Shown: positions 54,121 to 64,000 of the stretch, one piece after another | How positions within the stretch are numbered: position 1 is the first letter of the stretch | Layout of the letters: each line of letters starts with the position of its first letter | Source: an uncultured Ignavibacteriota bacterium | GTDB taxonomy: Bacteria > Bacteroidota > Ignavibacteria > UBA10030 > UBA8401 | Direction of reading: 5' to 3' | Length of the DNA: 64,000 nt | Assembly (NCBI GenBank): GCA_903861125.1 | Contig: CAIOTF010000015.1 | Location: 124,001 to 188,000 of the forward strand | Translations under genes and position numbers: made by a program | Notes under the pieces: generated by a model | What the model was told of the DNA's origin: nothing | The model's database searches: none | What the model saw: only the letters and a program-made list of their open reading frames with translations

Positions 54121-55787
54121 GGTACCTTTTTATAATTAATGATGAAAAGATAGGCGGCGGACTGATTCTGCCCCATTTGATTCACCGGAACGAATGATCC
54201 GGGATATTTCTCTTCGATGGTCTTCATGTATCTGTACACTGTTCCCGCAATATTGTCAAGAATGATATGTGTTACTCCCGCACTGCGTAATTGCTGAAGC
54301 AATGTATCCGGATTGGTGGACGGTACGTTATAAATTCCCTGAAACTTTTTTCCTCTGCCATAGATAAATGACACTGATGGTTTTCTGCAGGCTACAAATG
54401 TATTTGCACCGAGGCTGTCGGCACACCACTGGCTCAGCCGAAGGTAATTTGCCCATTCGTCAGGATAACCGTTGAATGTATCCCCTTGAAGATTTTTCTG
54501 CAGAATCGGAAGGTTGTTTTCCGCCGCCAGCATTGTTGTCACGACATTCACCCCCAATAATCCAATGGTAACAACAACATAGAACATCTTCAGCAGAGGC
54601 GTGTTGTTCTTTTTGATAAGGTCATGAATGCCGTACAAGATTGTCATGATAAAAAACGGAGTAAAGATCATGATATACCGAGGCTGTCCCCACGATGTTG
54701 CCAGTGCAATGAATGTTGCCATGCTGACACCAAGCGCATATAAGACCATGACCAGCAGTGATTTCTCTTTATTTTTGATCATCCGCACGGCTCCAAAGAG
54801 GATCGCACCGGCCACAACACAGGTAAGAAGAACATTCGGTTCCGAATTTTCGCTGCGGAAACCGAGGATCTCCAGAAAACGGGATGACAAAAAGGTTTGG
54901 GAATTGACAAAAAACCGGTCGACGAATCCTGCAAGAGTTTCTTGTCCCGAATTCGGATCGTACGGATTCTTCAACAGCATCATTTTCCCCTGTCCTCCAT
55001 ACTGACTGACGATGATATCTCCCCACAGAATTTTTTTCAACGCTTCCACGATCCCCCAGCATACTGCATATGCGCCGGTGACAGCGGCTGCATTCTTGAA
55101 TTTTCCCTGATAGATAAAATAAAAACAGACAACGGCAACAGCCGATACCGCGATGTTCCGAGTCAACGATAATGCCAGCAGCGACACACCAACGGAAAGC
55201 CATCCCGATATATTGCTGCGAATATTTTCGCTCTCAACCGTTTCTTTGTCCAGATGCCGCAGGAAGACGAAGAAAAAAATCGATTGGAGCATCATGAAGA
55301 ACGATTCCGTGAATGTAAGGCTTGCGTAAGCAAGAATAACGCTGTTGAATGCCGTAACGGCAAACGCCGGAAAGAATACAATTCCGGATACCCTTCCTCT
55401 AAAACCACGGTAAAGAAAATAAAGACCCACGGCATAAAAAATTACCGAGAAACCTTTGACGATAAGGAGATTAATCCCGAACAGAGCGATCGGAAGAGCA
55501 AGGAACATCACGTAAAGCGCAGCACTGGATGTGAAATAATATCCAAAAAAATCTTTGGCGTAATGATATCCACCTTCAATATAGAGACCGTCGTCTGTTT
55601 CCAAAATGCGCGCATTAAACAAAAGCAAAGCACCGAGTATTCCAATACCGATGATCCAATACGCCAGGTGAACAGAGTGTGCCGAAAGCCAACGTTCAAT
55701 TTTCAGGAACGGTACTGCGGTACTACGGGATTGTTTTCCCGACTCTTTGGAAGTTTTCGATGATTTGGAATATTTCTGATCAGCCAT
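54117..55787 (-). CDS. polytopic GT-C-type glycosyltransferase / PMT-like membrane protein
   Basis: 556 aa. A polar, Lys/Ser-rich N terminus (1-35) is followed by a first span (YWIIGIGILGALLLFNARIL). The acidic loop that follows (ETDDGLYIEGGYHYAKDFFG) is where GT-C enzymes carry their catalytic Asp. About ten more hydrophobic segments run to residue ~410, then a C-terminal soluble domain (SAGVTHIILDNIAGTVYRYM). This is the architecture of ArnT/PMT-like lipid-linked sugar transferases. Acceptor and donor are unknown. It is coupled to ymdB and lies beside other glycan genes. Confidence 0.75.
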   Translation of the reverse strand: MADQKYSKSSKTSKESGKQSRSTAVPFLKIERWLSAHSVHLAYWIIGIGILGALLLFNARILETDDGLYIEGGYHYAKDFFGYYFTSSAALYVMFLALPIALFGINLLIVKGFSVIFYAVGLYFLYRGFRGRVSGIVFFPAFAVTAFNSVILAYASLTFTESFFMMLQSIFFFVFLRHLDKETVESENIRSNISGWLSVGVSLLALSLTRNIAVSAVAVVCFYFIYQGKFKNAAAVTGAYAVCWGIVEALKKILWGDIIVSQYGGQGKMMLLKNPYDPNSGQETLAGFVDRFFVNSQTFLSSRFLEILGFRSENSEPNVLLTCVVAGAILFGAVRMIKNKEKSLLVMVLYALGVSMATFIALATSWGQPRYIMIFTPFFIMTILYGIHDLIKKNNTPLLKMFYVVVTIGLLGVNVVTTMLAAENNLPILQKNLQGDTFNGYPDEWANYLRLSQWCADSLGANTFVACRKPSVSFIYGRGKKFQGIYNVPSTNPDTLLQQLRSAGVTHIILDNIAGTVYRYMKTIEEKYPGSFVPVNQMGQNQSAAYLFIINYKKVP

Positions 55788-55855
55788 AGCAGGTTATTTT
55801 TTCTCGTGTTGAAGTTGTACTAACGGATCGTTACAGTACGTTGCTCAAATCTATT

Positions 55856-56923
55856 TTACTTTTTCTCTCTCACCATCAAAGCCGAATACAACTGGCCAAG
55901 GATATCGTCCAATCCATGCTGATACGACCATGAAGGATAATGAGACTGGAATTTTCTTACATCGCTGACATACCAAATATGATCCCCGATTCTGTTATCA
56001 TCCGTATAGGTAACATTCATTTTCTTTCCGGTAATCGTTTCACACATCCTAATTGCTTCTTTCATTGAGCAATTGGAAAAACGGCTTCCTCCGGCGTTGT
56101 ACACTTCGCCGGACCGGGGATTCTGATAATAATGCCAGAACATATTCACCAGATCACTGCTGTGAATATTGTCACGCACCTGTTTGCCCTTGTATCCGAA
56201 CACGGTATATGAAGAACCATTGACCGCACATTTCATCAGATAGGCCAAAAATCCATGCAGCTGCGTACCGGAATGTCCGGGACCGGTAAGACAACCTCCG
56301 CGGAACACGCCGGTATGAAAACCGAAATACTTTCCGTATTCCTGCACCATCACATCGGCCGCAGTTTTTGAGACGCCGAACAGTGAGTGTTTTGTTTGAT
56401 CAATGCTCATCATCTCATCAATACCATGTTCTGCAAACGGATGGGAACGCTCCACTTCCCAGCGGTCTTCCAGTTCAATCAGGGGCAGATTGTTCGGAGT
56501 GTCACCGTACACTTTGTTGGTTGAGGTAAAAATAAAGACCGCCTTCGGCGCAAATTGACGCATCGCTTCGAGCATGACAAGCGTTCCGTTGGCATTTACC
56601 GTAAAATCTTTTACCGGATCTTTCGCTGCCCAATCGTGCGACGGCTGCGCTGCGGTATGAATGATCAGTTTAATATCGCTGCCGTATTCACGGAAGAGAT
56701 TATTCACTGCGGTCTGATCGCGTATATCGATGGAAGAATGTTTGTAATTTGAAATCTCCGATTCCAGCTGTTTCCGCTGCCATTCCGTGGAGGCTTCGGC
56801 ACCGAAGAATTCCATCCGCATATTGTTGTCGATTCCGACAACGGTGAATCCCTTTTCAGCAAAAAACCGGACTGACTCTGCGCCGATAAGTCCGGCCGAA
56901 CCTGATATGATTGCAATATTCAT
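55856..56923 (-). CDS. NAD-dependent epimerase of the CDP-paratose 2-epimerase-like group
   Basis: 355 aa from the ATG at 56923 (AGGA seven bases upstream); the longer track ORF runs into the upstream gene. It is an extended SDR: NAD loop [12 protein letters not shown], then [26 protein letters not shown] and [12 protein letters not shown]. The catalytic motif reads SLFGVSK, so the usual SDR Tyr of YxxxK is Phe. The following [20 protein letters not shown] is characteristic of the CDP-paratose 2-epimerase-like subgroup. It probably makes a nucleotide sugar for surface polysaccharide, although the Phe raises the question of whether it is an epimerase at all. It starts 14 nt after the GT2 gene. 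Confidence 0.82.
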   Translation of the reverse strand: MNIAIISGSAGLIGAESVRFFAEKGFTVVGIDNNMRMEFFGAEASTEWQRKQLESEISNYKHSSIDIRDQTAVNNLFREYGSDIKLIIHTAAQPSHDWAAKDPVKDFTVNANGTLVMLEAMRQFAPKAVFIFTSTNKVYGDTPNNLPLIELEDRWEVERSHPFAEHGIDEMMSIDQTKHSLFGVSKTAADVMVQEYGKYFGFHTGVFRGGCLTGPGHSGTQLHGFLAYLMKCAVNGSSYTVFGYKGKQVRDNIHSSDLVNMFWHYYQNPRSGEVYNAGGSRFSNCSMKEAIRMCETITGKKMNVTYTDDNRIGDHIWYVSDVRKFQSHYPSWSYQHGLDDILGQLYSALMVREKK

Positions 56924-56937
56924 TGTATTGTCCTGCG

Positions 56938-58365
56938 TTAATAGAATTTTATTTTCATCAATGAGACCATGCACATCCGGAGCATAATCCATCCGTTGCG
57001 GAACCGGTTGGTCATTTTTGTCTCTCCGTATGTTCTGTCCATATAATGAACCGGAAGGTCGATGATTTTCAGATGCTGTTTGGCGGATCCGAAGATCAGT
57101 TCATAATCCCCCCAACGGTCCTGAATGCCCCATGTGCCGCGGAGTTTTTTTATTTTATGATAATCTTCGCGCCACAATACTTTGGTGCCGCACAGTGTAT
57201 CTTTGATCGTCGTATCGAGGATGTACGAAAAGAAAGTGGAGAAAAATTTATTCCCCAGCATGTTCACCGGTTTCATGGCATCCTTGTGCATCGGATAGAC
57301 CAACCGCGAACCATTGATGAACTCGCCGTAGTTGCGCGTAATGGCTTCATAGAAATACGGAAGTTCCTCCGGGATCACAGTAAGATCCGCATCAAGAATC
57401 ATAAGAATATCCCCGCGGGCATGATCAAAACATGTCCAGACATTTTCTGCTTTGCAGATACCCGGACTATCCACAACGTTGATATTCCGTTCCGGATATT
57501 TTTTCATCATTTCCATTACTTTTTCTTTTGTTCCGTCGGTCGATTTGTCGTCACCGAAAATAATTTCTGTTCCCTTTCCCATTTCAGGGATGCGGTTCAC
57601 GGCACTTTCAACGTTGCCGGCTTCATTCTTGCACGGAACAACAACGGTAACGGAATATTCCTTTACCGTCCCGTCGAGCAGCCGCGCAACGGTCATTCGG
57701 GTCATGGTCAGTTCACGGAACAACGGAAACCGGGCAACGAACCTGTTAACGACATACGAGATGAGAGGAATGTAAAACGGAAAGAGAACAACCTTCTTGG
57801 TATGGACCGGTTCGTAATTTGACAGATGCAGGATATTATTGATGTCGTTCAGCGAGAGCCAGTTATGAAGACGCTGCGGGATCTTCAGGTGAAGCGACTC
57901 GGCCAGCTGAACCAGCGGATGCCAGAGATAATTATAGTGCAAAAGGATGAACCGGGTTCCGCGGTGTGCGTTTGATTTCACTGCGTCGAGCACCGCTTTC
58001 AGATCGACAATATCTTCTACGGAAGAGATAACGATATAGTCAAAGACCTCTTCCACTTTTGTCTGTTCCGGGGACTGGTGATGAAATGTGAGACCGGGAT
58101 ACGACATTCGCGCAATGTCGATCTGTTTATCGCTGTCATCGATCCCAACGCCTACTGACGGCTTGAGCTCGTTCAGCAGAAATCCGGTGCTGCAGCGTAT
58201 ATGCAGAATGCTTGATCCTTCCGGAATAATGAATCTGAGTGATTTCAGCACTTCTGAATAATAATAGGGATTCCGTTTGATCCATCCCTCCCGCTGCTGA
58301 GCAATAGAATTATTTTTTTCACGGATTGAACGGCGGATATCTTCGAATTGAGATGATGGGATCAT
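56938..58365 (-). CDS. fusion of a methyltransferase-like domain and a family 2 glycosyltransferase
   Basis: 475 aa. Residues ~1-200 are a class I methyltransferase-like fold with an altered motif I ([20 protein letters not shown], where GxGxG would be expected) and [20 protein letters not shown]. Residues ~236-475 are a GT-A family 2 transferase: [17 protein letters not shown] (241), [13 protein letters not shown] (271) and the DXD site [10 protein letters not shown] (325). It ends with the dolichol-phosphate mannose synthase-like KVLWREDY and two short C-terminal hydrophobic patches. It would transfer a sugar from an NDP-sugar to a lipid or glycan acceptor. It is co-directional with and close to the epimerase. 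Confidence 0.83.
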   Translation of the reverse strand: MIPSSQFEDIRRSIREKNNSIAQQREGWIKRNPYYYSEVLKSLRFIIPEGSSILHIRCSTGFLLNELKPSVGVGIDDSDKQIDIARMSYPGLTFHHQSPEQTKVEEVFDYIVISSVEDIVDLKAVLDAVKSNAHRGTRFILLHYNYLWHPLVQLAESLHLKIPQRLHNWLSLNDINNILHLSNYEPVHTKKVVLFPFYIPLISYVVNRFVARFPLFRELTMTRMTVARLLDGTVKEYSVTVVVPCKNEAGNVESAVNRIPEMGKGTEIIFGDDKSTDGTKEKVMEMMKKYPERNINVVDSPGICKAENVWTCFDHARGDILMILDADLTVIPEELPYFYEAITRNYGEFINGSRLVYPMHKDAMKPVNMLGNKFFSTFFSYILDTTIKDTLCGTKVLWREDYHKIKKLRGTWGIQDRWGDYELIFGSAKQHLKIIDLPVHYMDRTYGETKMTNRFRNGWIMLRMCMVSLMKIKFY

Positions 58366-58655
58366 TGCGATAGGGTCATGGAAGTTCGAAAAAACTTATT
58401 CGGAACACGGTCGTGGATCGTTCTCTGTTTGTTCATACAAGACCGCTGTTCCTGAAATATTTCAATAAAATCAATGTAAGAAACTAATAGTTTTGACTCA
58501 AGGTATTCCCACGAGGATGATTGTGCCTTGAAATGAAAAAATTTTACAATAAACCGTTTCGCGACCGGTGTATTGATCATTCAGCCAAAGAACATCTCAC
58601 AACAACGTGCGCAAGCAGCGAACATTACACCATGGTTCCTGCAGGAACTCCGCGA

Positions 58656-59378
58656 TCACTTCCGTCCGGAAATGACCAACGAACCGGCTATTTCCTTGAC
58701 GAACGGAAGTTTTTCAAGCACTTTGCCGATTCCTGAAACGATGGGAATCAATGATTGCGGCACCATCGGGTGAAGAAAATCGTACGGAAAAACAACAATG
58801 CTGCTGAACTGCTGCTGCTGAAGAAGCGATGCAATCTCCCACCGGAAGAAAGCCCGCTCGTCCGGCGAATCACCAAGCATTTTTTTGATGAAGGGAATAT
58901 TTTTCTGTATTGCGATCTGAGGATTCATCATATTCGGTTCCGCAAAGACACAACGCCCTCCGGGACGAAGCACCCGGTAGGCTTCCTTCAATGCAATCAC
59001 CGGATCCAAATGGTGGATGATCGAACTTCCTGCAACAACATCGAACGAAGCATCGGGAAACGGAAGGTGTTCGGCATCGCCGACGAGATATGTAATGGGA
59101 AGAACGGTCTCTTTCCGTGCATGTTCTATCAGTTCAGGTGATATATCCATGGAAGTCACTACGGCACCGGTCTCGGCAAAGTACCGGCTGAAGATCCCGG
59201 TTCCGCAACCGATATCGAGAACGGATGTTCCTTTCCCGATACCGCCGTATTGAATGATAAATTGCGCACGCCGTTTTGCACGTACCTGGCCCGACGGCGA
59301 TCCCCACCCCCAGATATCGGCTGCATGCTCGGCAATAGCGGCGCCGTGTTTGATCTCGTTTTCTTTACGATTTGACAT
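58656..59378 (-). CDS. class I SAM-dependent methyltransferase
   Basis: 240 aa from the ATG at 59378. Motif I is VLDIGCGTGIFSRYF, post-I VTSMDISPELIEHA, motif II region FPDASFDVVAGSSIIHHLD, motif III YRVLRPGGRCVFAEPN: the Methyltransf_11/UbiE class, all intact. The C terminus (LIPIVSGIGKVLEKLPFVKE) is hydrophobic and may lie on the membrane. The start is uncertain: no ribosome site is visible, and an upstream ATG (16 codons) is possible. It probably modifies a glycan or lipid precursor, judging from the neighbouring glycosyltransferase genes. Confidence 0.82.
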   Translation of the reverse strand: MSNRKENEIKHGAAIAEHAADIWGWGSPSGQVRAKRRAQFIIQYGGIGKGTSVLDIGCGTGIFSRYFAETGAVVTSMDISPELIEHARKETVLPITYLVGDAEHLPFPDASFDVVAGSSIIHHLDPVIALKEAYRVLRPGGRCVFAEPNMMNPQIAIQKNIPFIKKMLGDSPDERAFFRWEIASLLQQQQFSSIVVFPYDFLHPMVPQSLIPIVSGIGKVLEKLPFVKEIAGSLVISGRK

Positions 59379-59680
59379 AATAATGTTGAAATTTATGAAC
59401 GAAATTCGGTTTTCATTACTTTGCATCGGTGAACGACGGCCGCGGACGGAATCGTGACGAAGAAAATACGATGTATAGCACCCTTTGAAGACCGCATGTG
59501 GTAAATATACGAAAGAGTGCCTAGGCGTGCAAGGAAGGACCACCGCAACGATGGAATGACACGATGGACAATGCCGACAATTTTTTACCGTACGACAGAA
59601 ATGTCATCGACTGAATCTACTGTTGGATCCCACTGGATCTGAACATTTGATTCAACATCATTATTCTTTACAAAACCGCA

Positions 59681-62600
59681 TCAGCGATCTTTCGAAATAA
59701 TCTCCGCGACTCTTTGCACAAGAGCTTCCGGTTTGTACGGCTTTTGAAAATATCCTGTCGGACGATCAATACCAAACACCGACATCGTTTCCTCTTCCGT
59801 GTAGCCCGAACAGAGAAGAACTTTTACATCTTTATTGATCTTCAACAGCTCTTCAAATGCCCCCTTGCCATCCATGATCGGCATTGAATAATCCAGAATG
59901 ACCATTGCTATGTTCTTCTGATCCCTCCGGTATATCTCAATTCCTTTCAAAGGATCTAACGCGCTTATGACCTTAAAGTTTACTTCTGGCAAAATATCTT
60001 CCAGCAATTCTATTAACGATACTTCGTCATCAATGACCAAAATTGTTTTACCTTCTCCATTCGCTGTCGATAATTCTTTCTTCTCCGATACAGCATCCAT
60101 ATGAGATGCAGCAATTAACGGGAAAACAATTTCGAACATTGTTCCTTTCCCTTCTTTACTCTCAATCCGAAGACCTCCATTGTGTCCTTTAATAATTCCA
60201 AGAACTGCCGCGAGACCAAGACCTCTGCCGGTAAATTTTGTAGTGAAGAATGGATCGAAGATACGTGTAAGAGTTTGCTGACTGATACCGCTGCCGGTAT
60301 CAATTACCTGTACTAACGCATACCTGCCGGCGGCAAGTGCTGCTCCGGTGTACTTGGAATACTCACTATTATTGTGTGCGATCTCAATCATGTTTGTGCG
60401 AAGTGTGATCAGTCCCGGATTCGGCATTATTGCTTCACCTGCGTTGATGATCAAATTCATAATGACCTGTTGTATCTGACTGATATCACCTTTGATACGA
60501 GGCGAAGTAACACCAAGTTCATATCGAAGCTGTGTTGTTTTTGGTATGGAGACTTCGAGCATCTGAATATTTTCTTTTACTAATTTATTAAGATCGATCT
60601 CGTCAATAGCAAACCTACCTCTGCCGGAATATGCCAGAAGCTGTTTCGTAAGGTCGGCAATACGCTCTGAGGCTTTTATGGCTTTTGAGATGTGGTTTAC
60701 AACGGGACTTTCTTTAGGAAGTTTGCCAAGAGCCAGCGAGGCTTGACCCAGGACGGCATTGATTAAATTATTGAAGTCGTGCGCAATACCGCCGGCAAGT
60801 GTTCCAATACTTTCCAGTTTTTGTGCCTGACGTAATGCTTGTTCTGAATTTTTACGCTCAGTAATATCAATGCAGATACCAGACATGCGCAACGCTTCAC
60901 CCCGTTCGTTGTAGAGTGTATCCCCTATAGCATTGATCCATAGAATATCGCCGGAGGCTTTAATGATGCGATATTCATTGATCAGTTGTTGATGATCCCG
61001 TATTGAAACATTGATTCTCTCACCCGCAACTTTAACATCATCGGGATGCAGCAGACTGTTCCATACGTCAAATGAAGCATCAGTTTTTGCGGGATCTAAT
61101 CCGAACAGGCGATACAGTTCCGGTGACCAGTCGAGTTTTCCGCTGAGCATATCCCAATCCCAAACACCCGCACCGGCCGACCGTTGTGCAAGTGCCAATC
61201 GATCGTTCGACAGAACGAGTGCTTCTTCTGCGCGTTTGCGTTTATTGATATCTATAAACATAACTCCGAATTGACCTGGTTTTGTCTGGAATGCATTGAC
61301 GTGATAATATATGTTCAACGGACCGAACATCGCCTCAAAACTTATCGGTTCACCGGTGAGTCCGACTTTTCCATACCGATCGATCCAGTATTGTTCCGAA
61401 GTTGGAAACAACTCGCGAAGTGTATGGCCTAACGTGTCTGCATTTTTTAGACCTGTTTGCCGTTCGAAGGCAGGATTTGCATCAACAAAGCGAAGGTCAA
61501 TCGGTTTGCCGGCGGCATCGCATATAACATCCTGAATAGAAAATCCTTCCGTCATGTTCGCGAAAAGAGACCGCAGACGTTCTTCATTGTTCTGAAGATT
61601 CTCTTCCGCCTTCTTGCGATCGGTGATGTTTTTGTCCACACCCCGATACCCTTTTAAGTTTCCATCATGATCCAGAATGGGAACAGCGTTTGTGAGGAGA
61701 CAAATTTTTTCGCCATCCTTTGTGATGTTCCAATTTTCCAGATCTTTAATAACCCCTTTTTTTGCAGCGATGTCAGAAAATATCCCTGCAACTCTTTGTG
61801 CCTCATCCGGCGGCATAAAATCGAATGGAGTCTTTCCGAGAACGTCTTCATTTGATTTTCCGAATAGATCAATTCCCTTTTGCGAACTGTAGGTATAAAA
61901 TCCTTTCTCATCCGTTTCCCACACCCACTCTGCCATACTGAAAATAATATCTTTCAGCCGTTCTTCATTTTCCCGAAGTTTATCTTCGGCCTGAATACGT
62001 TCAATAATCTCCCGTTTTGCTGTCTCATAAAGCCGGGAATTCTCAATTGCAATGGAAGATAAATTTGCAATTGTCCGGCCCATATCAATCTCTGATACAG
62101 TAAGCATCCTCGGCTCACCAATATGAGCCACAATAAGAACGCCAATTACATTTTCTTTAACGATAATCGGCAGGTAAAGAATAGAACGTAATCCCCGTTG
62201 CTCGCTGATGATCCGTTCCGCCGCAGTGAGATCGACAACGGCCGTATCGTGGATGAAGACAGGCTGCGCAGTGGTGATTGCTTTTTCAATGTGAGGATGG
62301 TCTTTCAGCGGCGCGCGGCGCAATTCTTCCGGAAACTGTGCAGGGAGTGCAGGCGAGGTTGCCCCAAGATATAACATCTCTCCCTCAATCAAGTAAATAG
62401 CAGCACTCTTTAGATCTGATAATTCGATAATACTATCGGTGGTCGTTTGGAATACCGTATGCATGTCCAACGACGTGGAAAGGTTTTGGCTGGACTTTAA
62501 CAAGGCCCTTAACTGTTGTGCATGGAGACGAAATTCGTTTTCAGCATTCTTGCGTACGGTAACATCGCGCGCAGCAGCATAAATCAGTTTCCCGGCAGAC

Positions 62601-64000
62601 ACCGAATTCCACTCGATCCATTTGTATGAACCGTCTTTACAGCGATAACGATTCTCAAAATTTAAGACGGGCTTTTGCTCATCCAAATGCTTTATGGCGG
62701 CTATCGTCGCATCCAAATCCTCGGGGTGAACAAAATCTAAAAACCTGCTTCCATCCAGATCGGCAAGAGAATACCCCAAGGTTTTTTCCCATTGAGGATT
62801 TAACCGCCGGAAATACCCATCAGTATCAGATATGCAAAGAAGGTCAAGACTGGAAGAGAAATAACGATCAAGTTCTTCCTTCTTTTCATGCAATTCATCC
62901 TCCACTTGTTTGCGTTCGGTAATATTTCTATGAAATGTTTGAATAATTTTTTCATCACCAATAGTCACAAGACTCGATGCTACTTCCAATTGAAGTATGC
63001 GTCCATCTTTATGATAATGTTCCACATTGAAGAAGAGTGTTTCACCGGACATCAGGTGCGACATTCTTTCAGATACCCGTTGCGATGTTTCGGGTGTATC
63101 TAAATCCTGAATGCTCATGTTCTGCATTTCTTCGACTGTGTATCCATGCATTTTTGCAAATGACTCATTCACCTTTATAATTTTTGCGTTGACCGATAAA
63201 AACATAATACCATTGATTGCTTTTTCAAACAGCGTTTGATAGTGCATTCCACTTTTGCGCGATTCTTCTTCCGCACGCAATCGTTGATTAATCTGCCGCA
63301 ATAGAATCACAAATGATAATCCGAACATGCCTATAATAACAATGATGACCGCTCCTAACGCTATCAGCAAATTGACCGAACGTTTTTCGTACGTATTGAC
63401 AGCCTGCGCGGTGCGTTTTGACAGCATACCGTAGAACTCGTCAATCGGCCTCATAATGTTGTATTTCATCTGATGGTACGCGTCGTTATTCATTAACCTG
63501 ATACCCATTTCACGATCAGGTTTATTTTTAATCGTAAATTTTCCGGTACTGTCGGCAAATATTCCTTTCACAGCATTCATCGCAATAATTTCCGTATTAA
63601 TCAATTCGTCGGAATATGCCTGCGCTTTGGATAATTTTTGGAATTCTTCGTCGGTGAAACCTTCCTGTTTCATCAGATCCTTCAGAGGTATTGCGCTTCC
63701 ATCGGGACGCGGTTTCCGGTTTTGCGGCAGGACAAGATCCCAGTAGATCCGGTTGTATTCTTCGGGACGGGGAATATTACCATTACGGATATTTACGATA
63801 GCCCAGTATCGTCGCTCATATTCTGCGTTTCCGGTAGCAACAAAACTTCGCGCCATTCGTGTTAGATCATCAGAACTTTGACGCAGTTCATCTGCCAGCA
63901 GATATGTTCGGTAGTGAACATCCCGATTTTTACTTAGTTCTCGTTGATTCAAAAACAATAAGACGGTAAGAATTACCAGGCCAATACCTAACGCAAATTG
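59681..64000 (-). CDS. hybrid sensor histidine kinase with PAS and GAF domains (5' end cut by window edge)
   Basis: The frame stays open past the track start to the window edge (1439 codons plus stop), so the true start is outside. Order: transmembrane helix at the edge (GLVILTVLLFLN), helical extracytoplasmic sensor, second helix (ALGAVIIVIIGMFGLSFVIL), PAS1 (GIMFLSVNAKIIKVNESF), PAS2 (DLLCISDTDGYFRRLNPQWE), GAF (~490-650), PAS3 (EWVWETDEKGFYTYSSQ), PAS4 (RFVDANPAFERQTGL), PAS5 (GVWDWDMLSGKLDWSPELYR), HisKA (GTLAGGIAHDFNNLINAV), HATPase, and a C-terminal receiver (ILVIDDEVSL; MVILDYSMPIMDG; YFQKPYKP). All kinase and receiver residues are present. Function: multi-input phosphorelay; the partner is unknown. 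Confidence 0.9.
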   Translation of the reverse strand, partial: QFALGIGLVILTVLLFLNQRELSKNRDVHYRTYLLADELRQSSDDLTRMARSFVATGNAEYERRYWAIVNIRNGNIPRPEEYNRIYWDLVLPQNRKPRPDGSAIPLKDLMKQEGFTDEEFQKLSKAQAYSDELINTEIIAMNAVKGIFADSTGKFTIKNKPDREMGIRLMNNDAYHQMKYNIMRPIDEFYGMLSKRTAQAVNTYEKRSVNLLIALGAVIIVIIGMFGLSFVILLRQINQRLRAEEESRKSGMHYQTLFEKAINGIMFLSVNAKIIKVNESFAKMHGYTVEEMQNMSIQDLDTPETSQRVSERMSHLMSGETLFFNVEHYHKDGRILQLEVASSLVTIGDEKIIQTFHRNITERKQVEDELHEKKEELDRYFSSSLDLLCISDTDGYFRRLNPQWEKTLGYSLADLDGSRFLDFVHPEDLDATIAAIKHLDEQKPVLNFENRYRCKDGSYKWIEWNSVSAGKLIYAAARDVTVRKNAENEFRLHAQQLRALLKSSQNLSTSLDMHTVFQTTTDSIIELSDLKSAAIYLIEGEMLYLGATSPALPAQFPEELRRAPLKDHPHIEKAITTAQPVFIHDTAVVDLTAAERIISEQRGLRSILYLPIIVKENVIGVLIVAHIGEPRMLTVSEIDMGRTIANLSSIAIENSRLYETAKREIIERIQAEDKLRENEERLKDIIFSMAEWVWETDEKGFYTYSSQKGIDLFGKSNEDVLGKTPFDFMPPDEAQRVAGIFSDIAAKKGVIKDLENWNITKDGEKICLLTNAVPILDHDGNLKGYRGVDKNITDRKKAEENLQNNEERLRSLFANMTEGFSIQDVICDAAGKPIDLRFVDANPAFERQTGLKNADTLGHTLRELFPTSEQYWIDRYGKVGLTGEPISFEAMFGPLNIYYHVNAFQTKPGQFGVMFIDINKRKRAEEALVLSNDRLALAQRSAGAGVWDWDMLSGKLDWSPELYRLFGLDPAKTDASFDVWNSLLHPDDVKVAGERINVSIRDHQQLINEYRIIKASGDILWINAIGDTLYNERGEALRMSGICIDITERKNSEQALRQAQKLESIGTLAGGIAHDFNNLINAVLGQASLALGKLPKESPVVNHISKAIKASERIADLTKQLLAYSGRGRFAIDEIDLNKLVKENIQMLEVSIPKTTQLRYELGVTSPRIKGDISQIQQVIMNLIINAGEAIMPNPGLITLRTNMIEIAHNNSEYSKYTGAALAAGRYALVQVIDTGSGISQQTLTRIFDPFFTTKFTGRGLGLAAVLGIIKGHNGGLRIESKEGKGTMFEIVFPLIAASHMDAVSEKKELSTANGEGKTILVIDDEVSLIELLEDILPEVNFKVISALDPLKGIEIYRRDQKNIAMVILDYSMPIMDGKGAFEELLKINKDVKVLLCSGYTEEETMSVFGIDRPTGYFQKPYKPEALVQRVAEIISKDR

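Noticed and set aside
57046-57822. 258-aa plus-strand ORF opposite the GT2 domain
   Set aside because: Antisense to intact GT2 motifs; rich in Phe, Ile and Asn, with no domain.

Overview
The window comes from a Gram-negative, probably anaerobic or facultatively fermentative bacterium. I place it in the FCB group near Ignavibacteria/Chlorobi, by inference only. The pointers are a DUF2723 membrane protein, a PorV/PorQ-type outer-membrane protein, a 7TMR-DISM histidine kinase, a TonB-dependent receptor with an N-terminal carboxypeptidase-regulatory-like domain, and a small MGQQQ-type pilin-like protein. Shine-Dalgarno sites (AAGGAG type) and promoters of the TTGACA-17-TATATT type are easy to see, which argues against a typical Bacteroidia member.

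Layout. (1) 1-20.8 kb, all on the minus strand: one continuous translation/transcription super-cluster. In transcription order it runs tRNA-Thr, tRNA-Tyr, tRNA-Thr, tRNA-Gly, rpmG, tRNA-Trp, secE, nusG, rplK, rplA, rplJ, rplL, rpoB, rpoC, rpsL, rpsG, fusA, tuf, rpsJ, rplC, rplD, rplW, rplB, rpsS, rplV, rpsC (cut by the window edge). Consensus promoters stand before the tRNA cluster and before rpsL. A very strong hairpin lies between rplL and rpoB. (2) 20.8-32.2 kb, minus strand: a DUF2723 membrane protein, three response regulators (two are tandem paralogues, one with a degenerate receiver), a 7TMR-DISM histidine kinase, an ECF sigma / HEAT-repeat anti-sigma / DUF4097 operon, and a TonB C-terminal-like exported protein. 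A composite palindromic intergenic repeat sits at 23.76-23.95 kb. (3) 32.3-39.9 kb, plus strand: two crotonase-family enzymes, a DEAD-box helicase with a long repetitive basic tail, a methyltransferase, a 6-phosphofructokinase with pyrophosphate-type signature residues, and a PorV-like protein. (4) 40.0-45.5 kb, minus strand: hydC-hydB-hydA, a cytosolic [FeFe]-hydrogenase operon of the electron-bifurcating type. Its HydB is fused to a complete GltD/NfnB-like FAD-NAD(P)H oxidoreductase. This is the most interesting system in the window. (5) 46.1-51.8 kb, plus strand: TonB-dependent receptor, EamA transporter, 3-hydroxyacyl-CoA dehydrogenase plus a second, degenerate dehydrogenase-like protein, and a PEBP-family protein. 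(6) 51.8-64 kb: folD, the pilin-like protein, ymdB coupled to a GT-C membrane glycosyltransferase, a surface-glycan group (SDR epimerase, methyltransferase-GT2 fusion, methyltransferase), and a large PAS/GAF hybrid histidine kinase cut by the right edge.

How the parts may work together (inference). PPi-type glycolysis and the acyl-CoA enzymes would generate NADH and acyl-CoA intermediates. The fused hydrogenase could vent electrons from NADH, reduced ferredoxin and possibly NADPH as H2. The envelope genes (TonB receptor, PorV-like, GT-C/GT2) and the two-component and ECF systems suit a surface-sensing, polymer-using lifestyle. No CRISPR array, insertion sequence, prophage or rRNA was seen.
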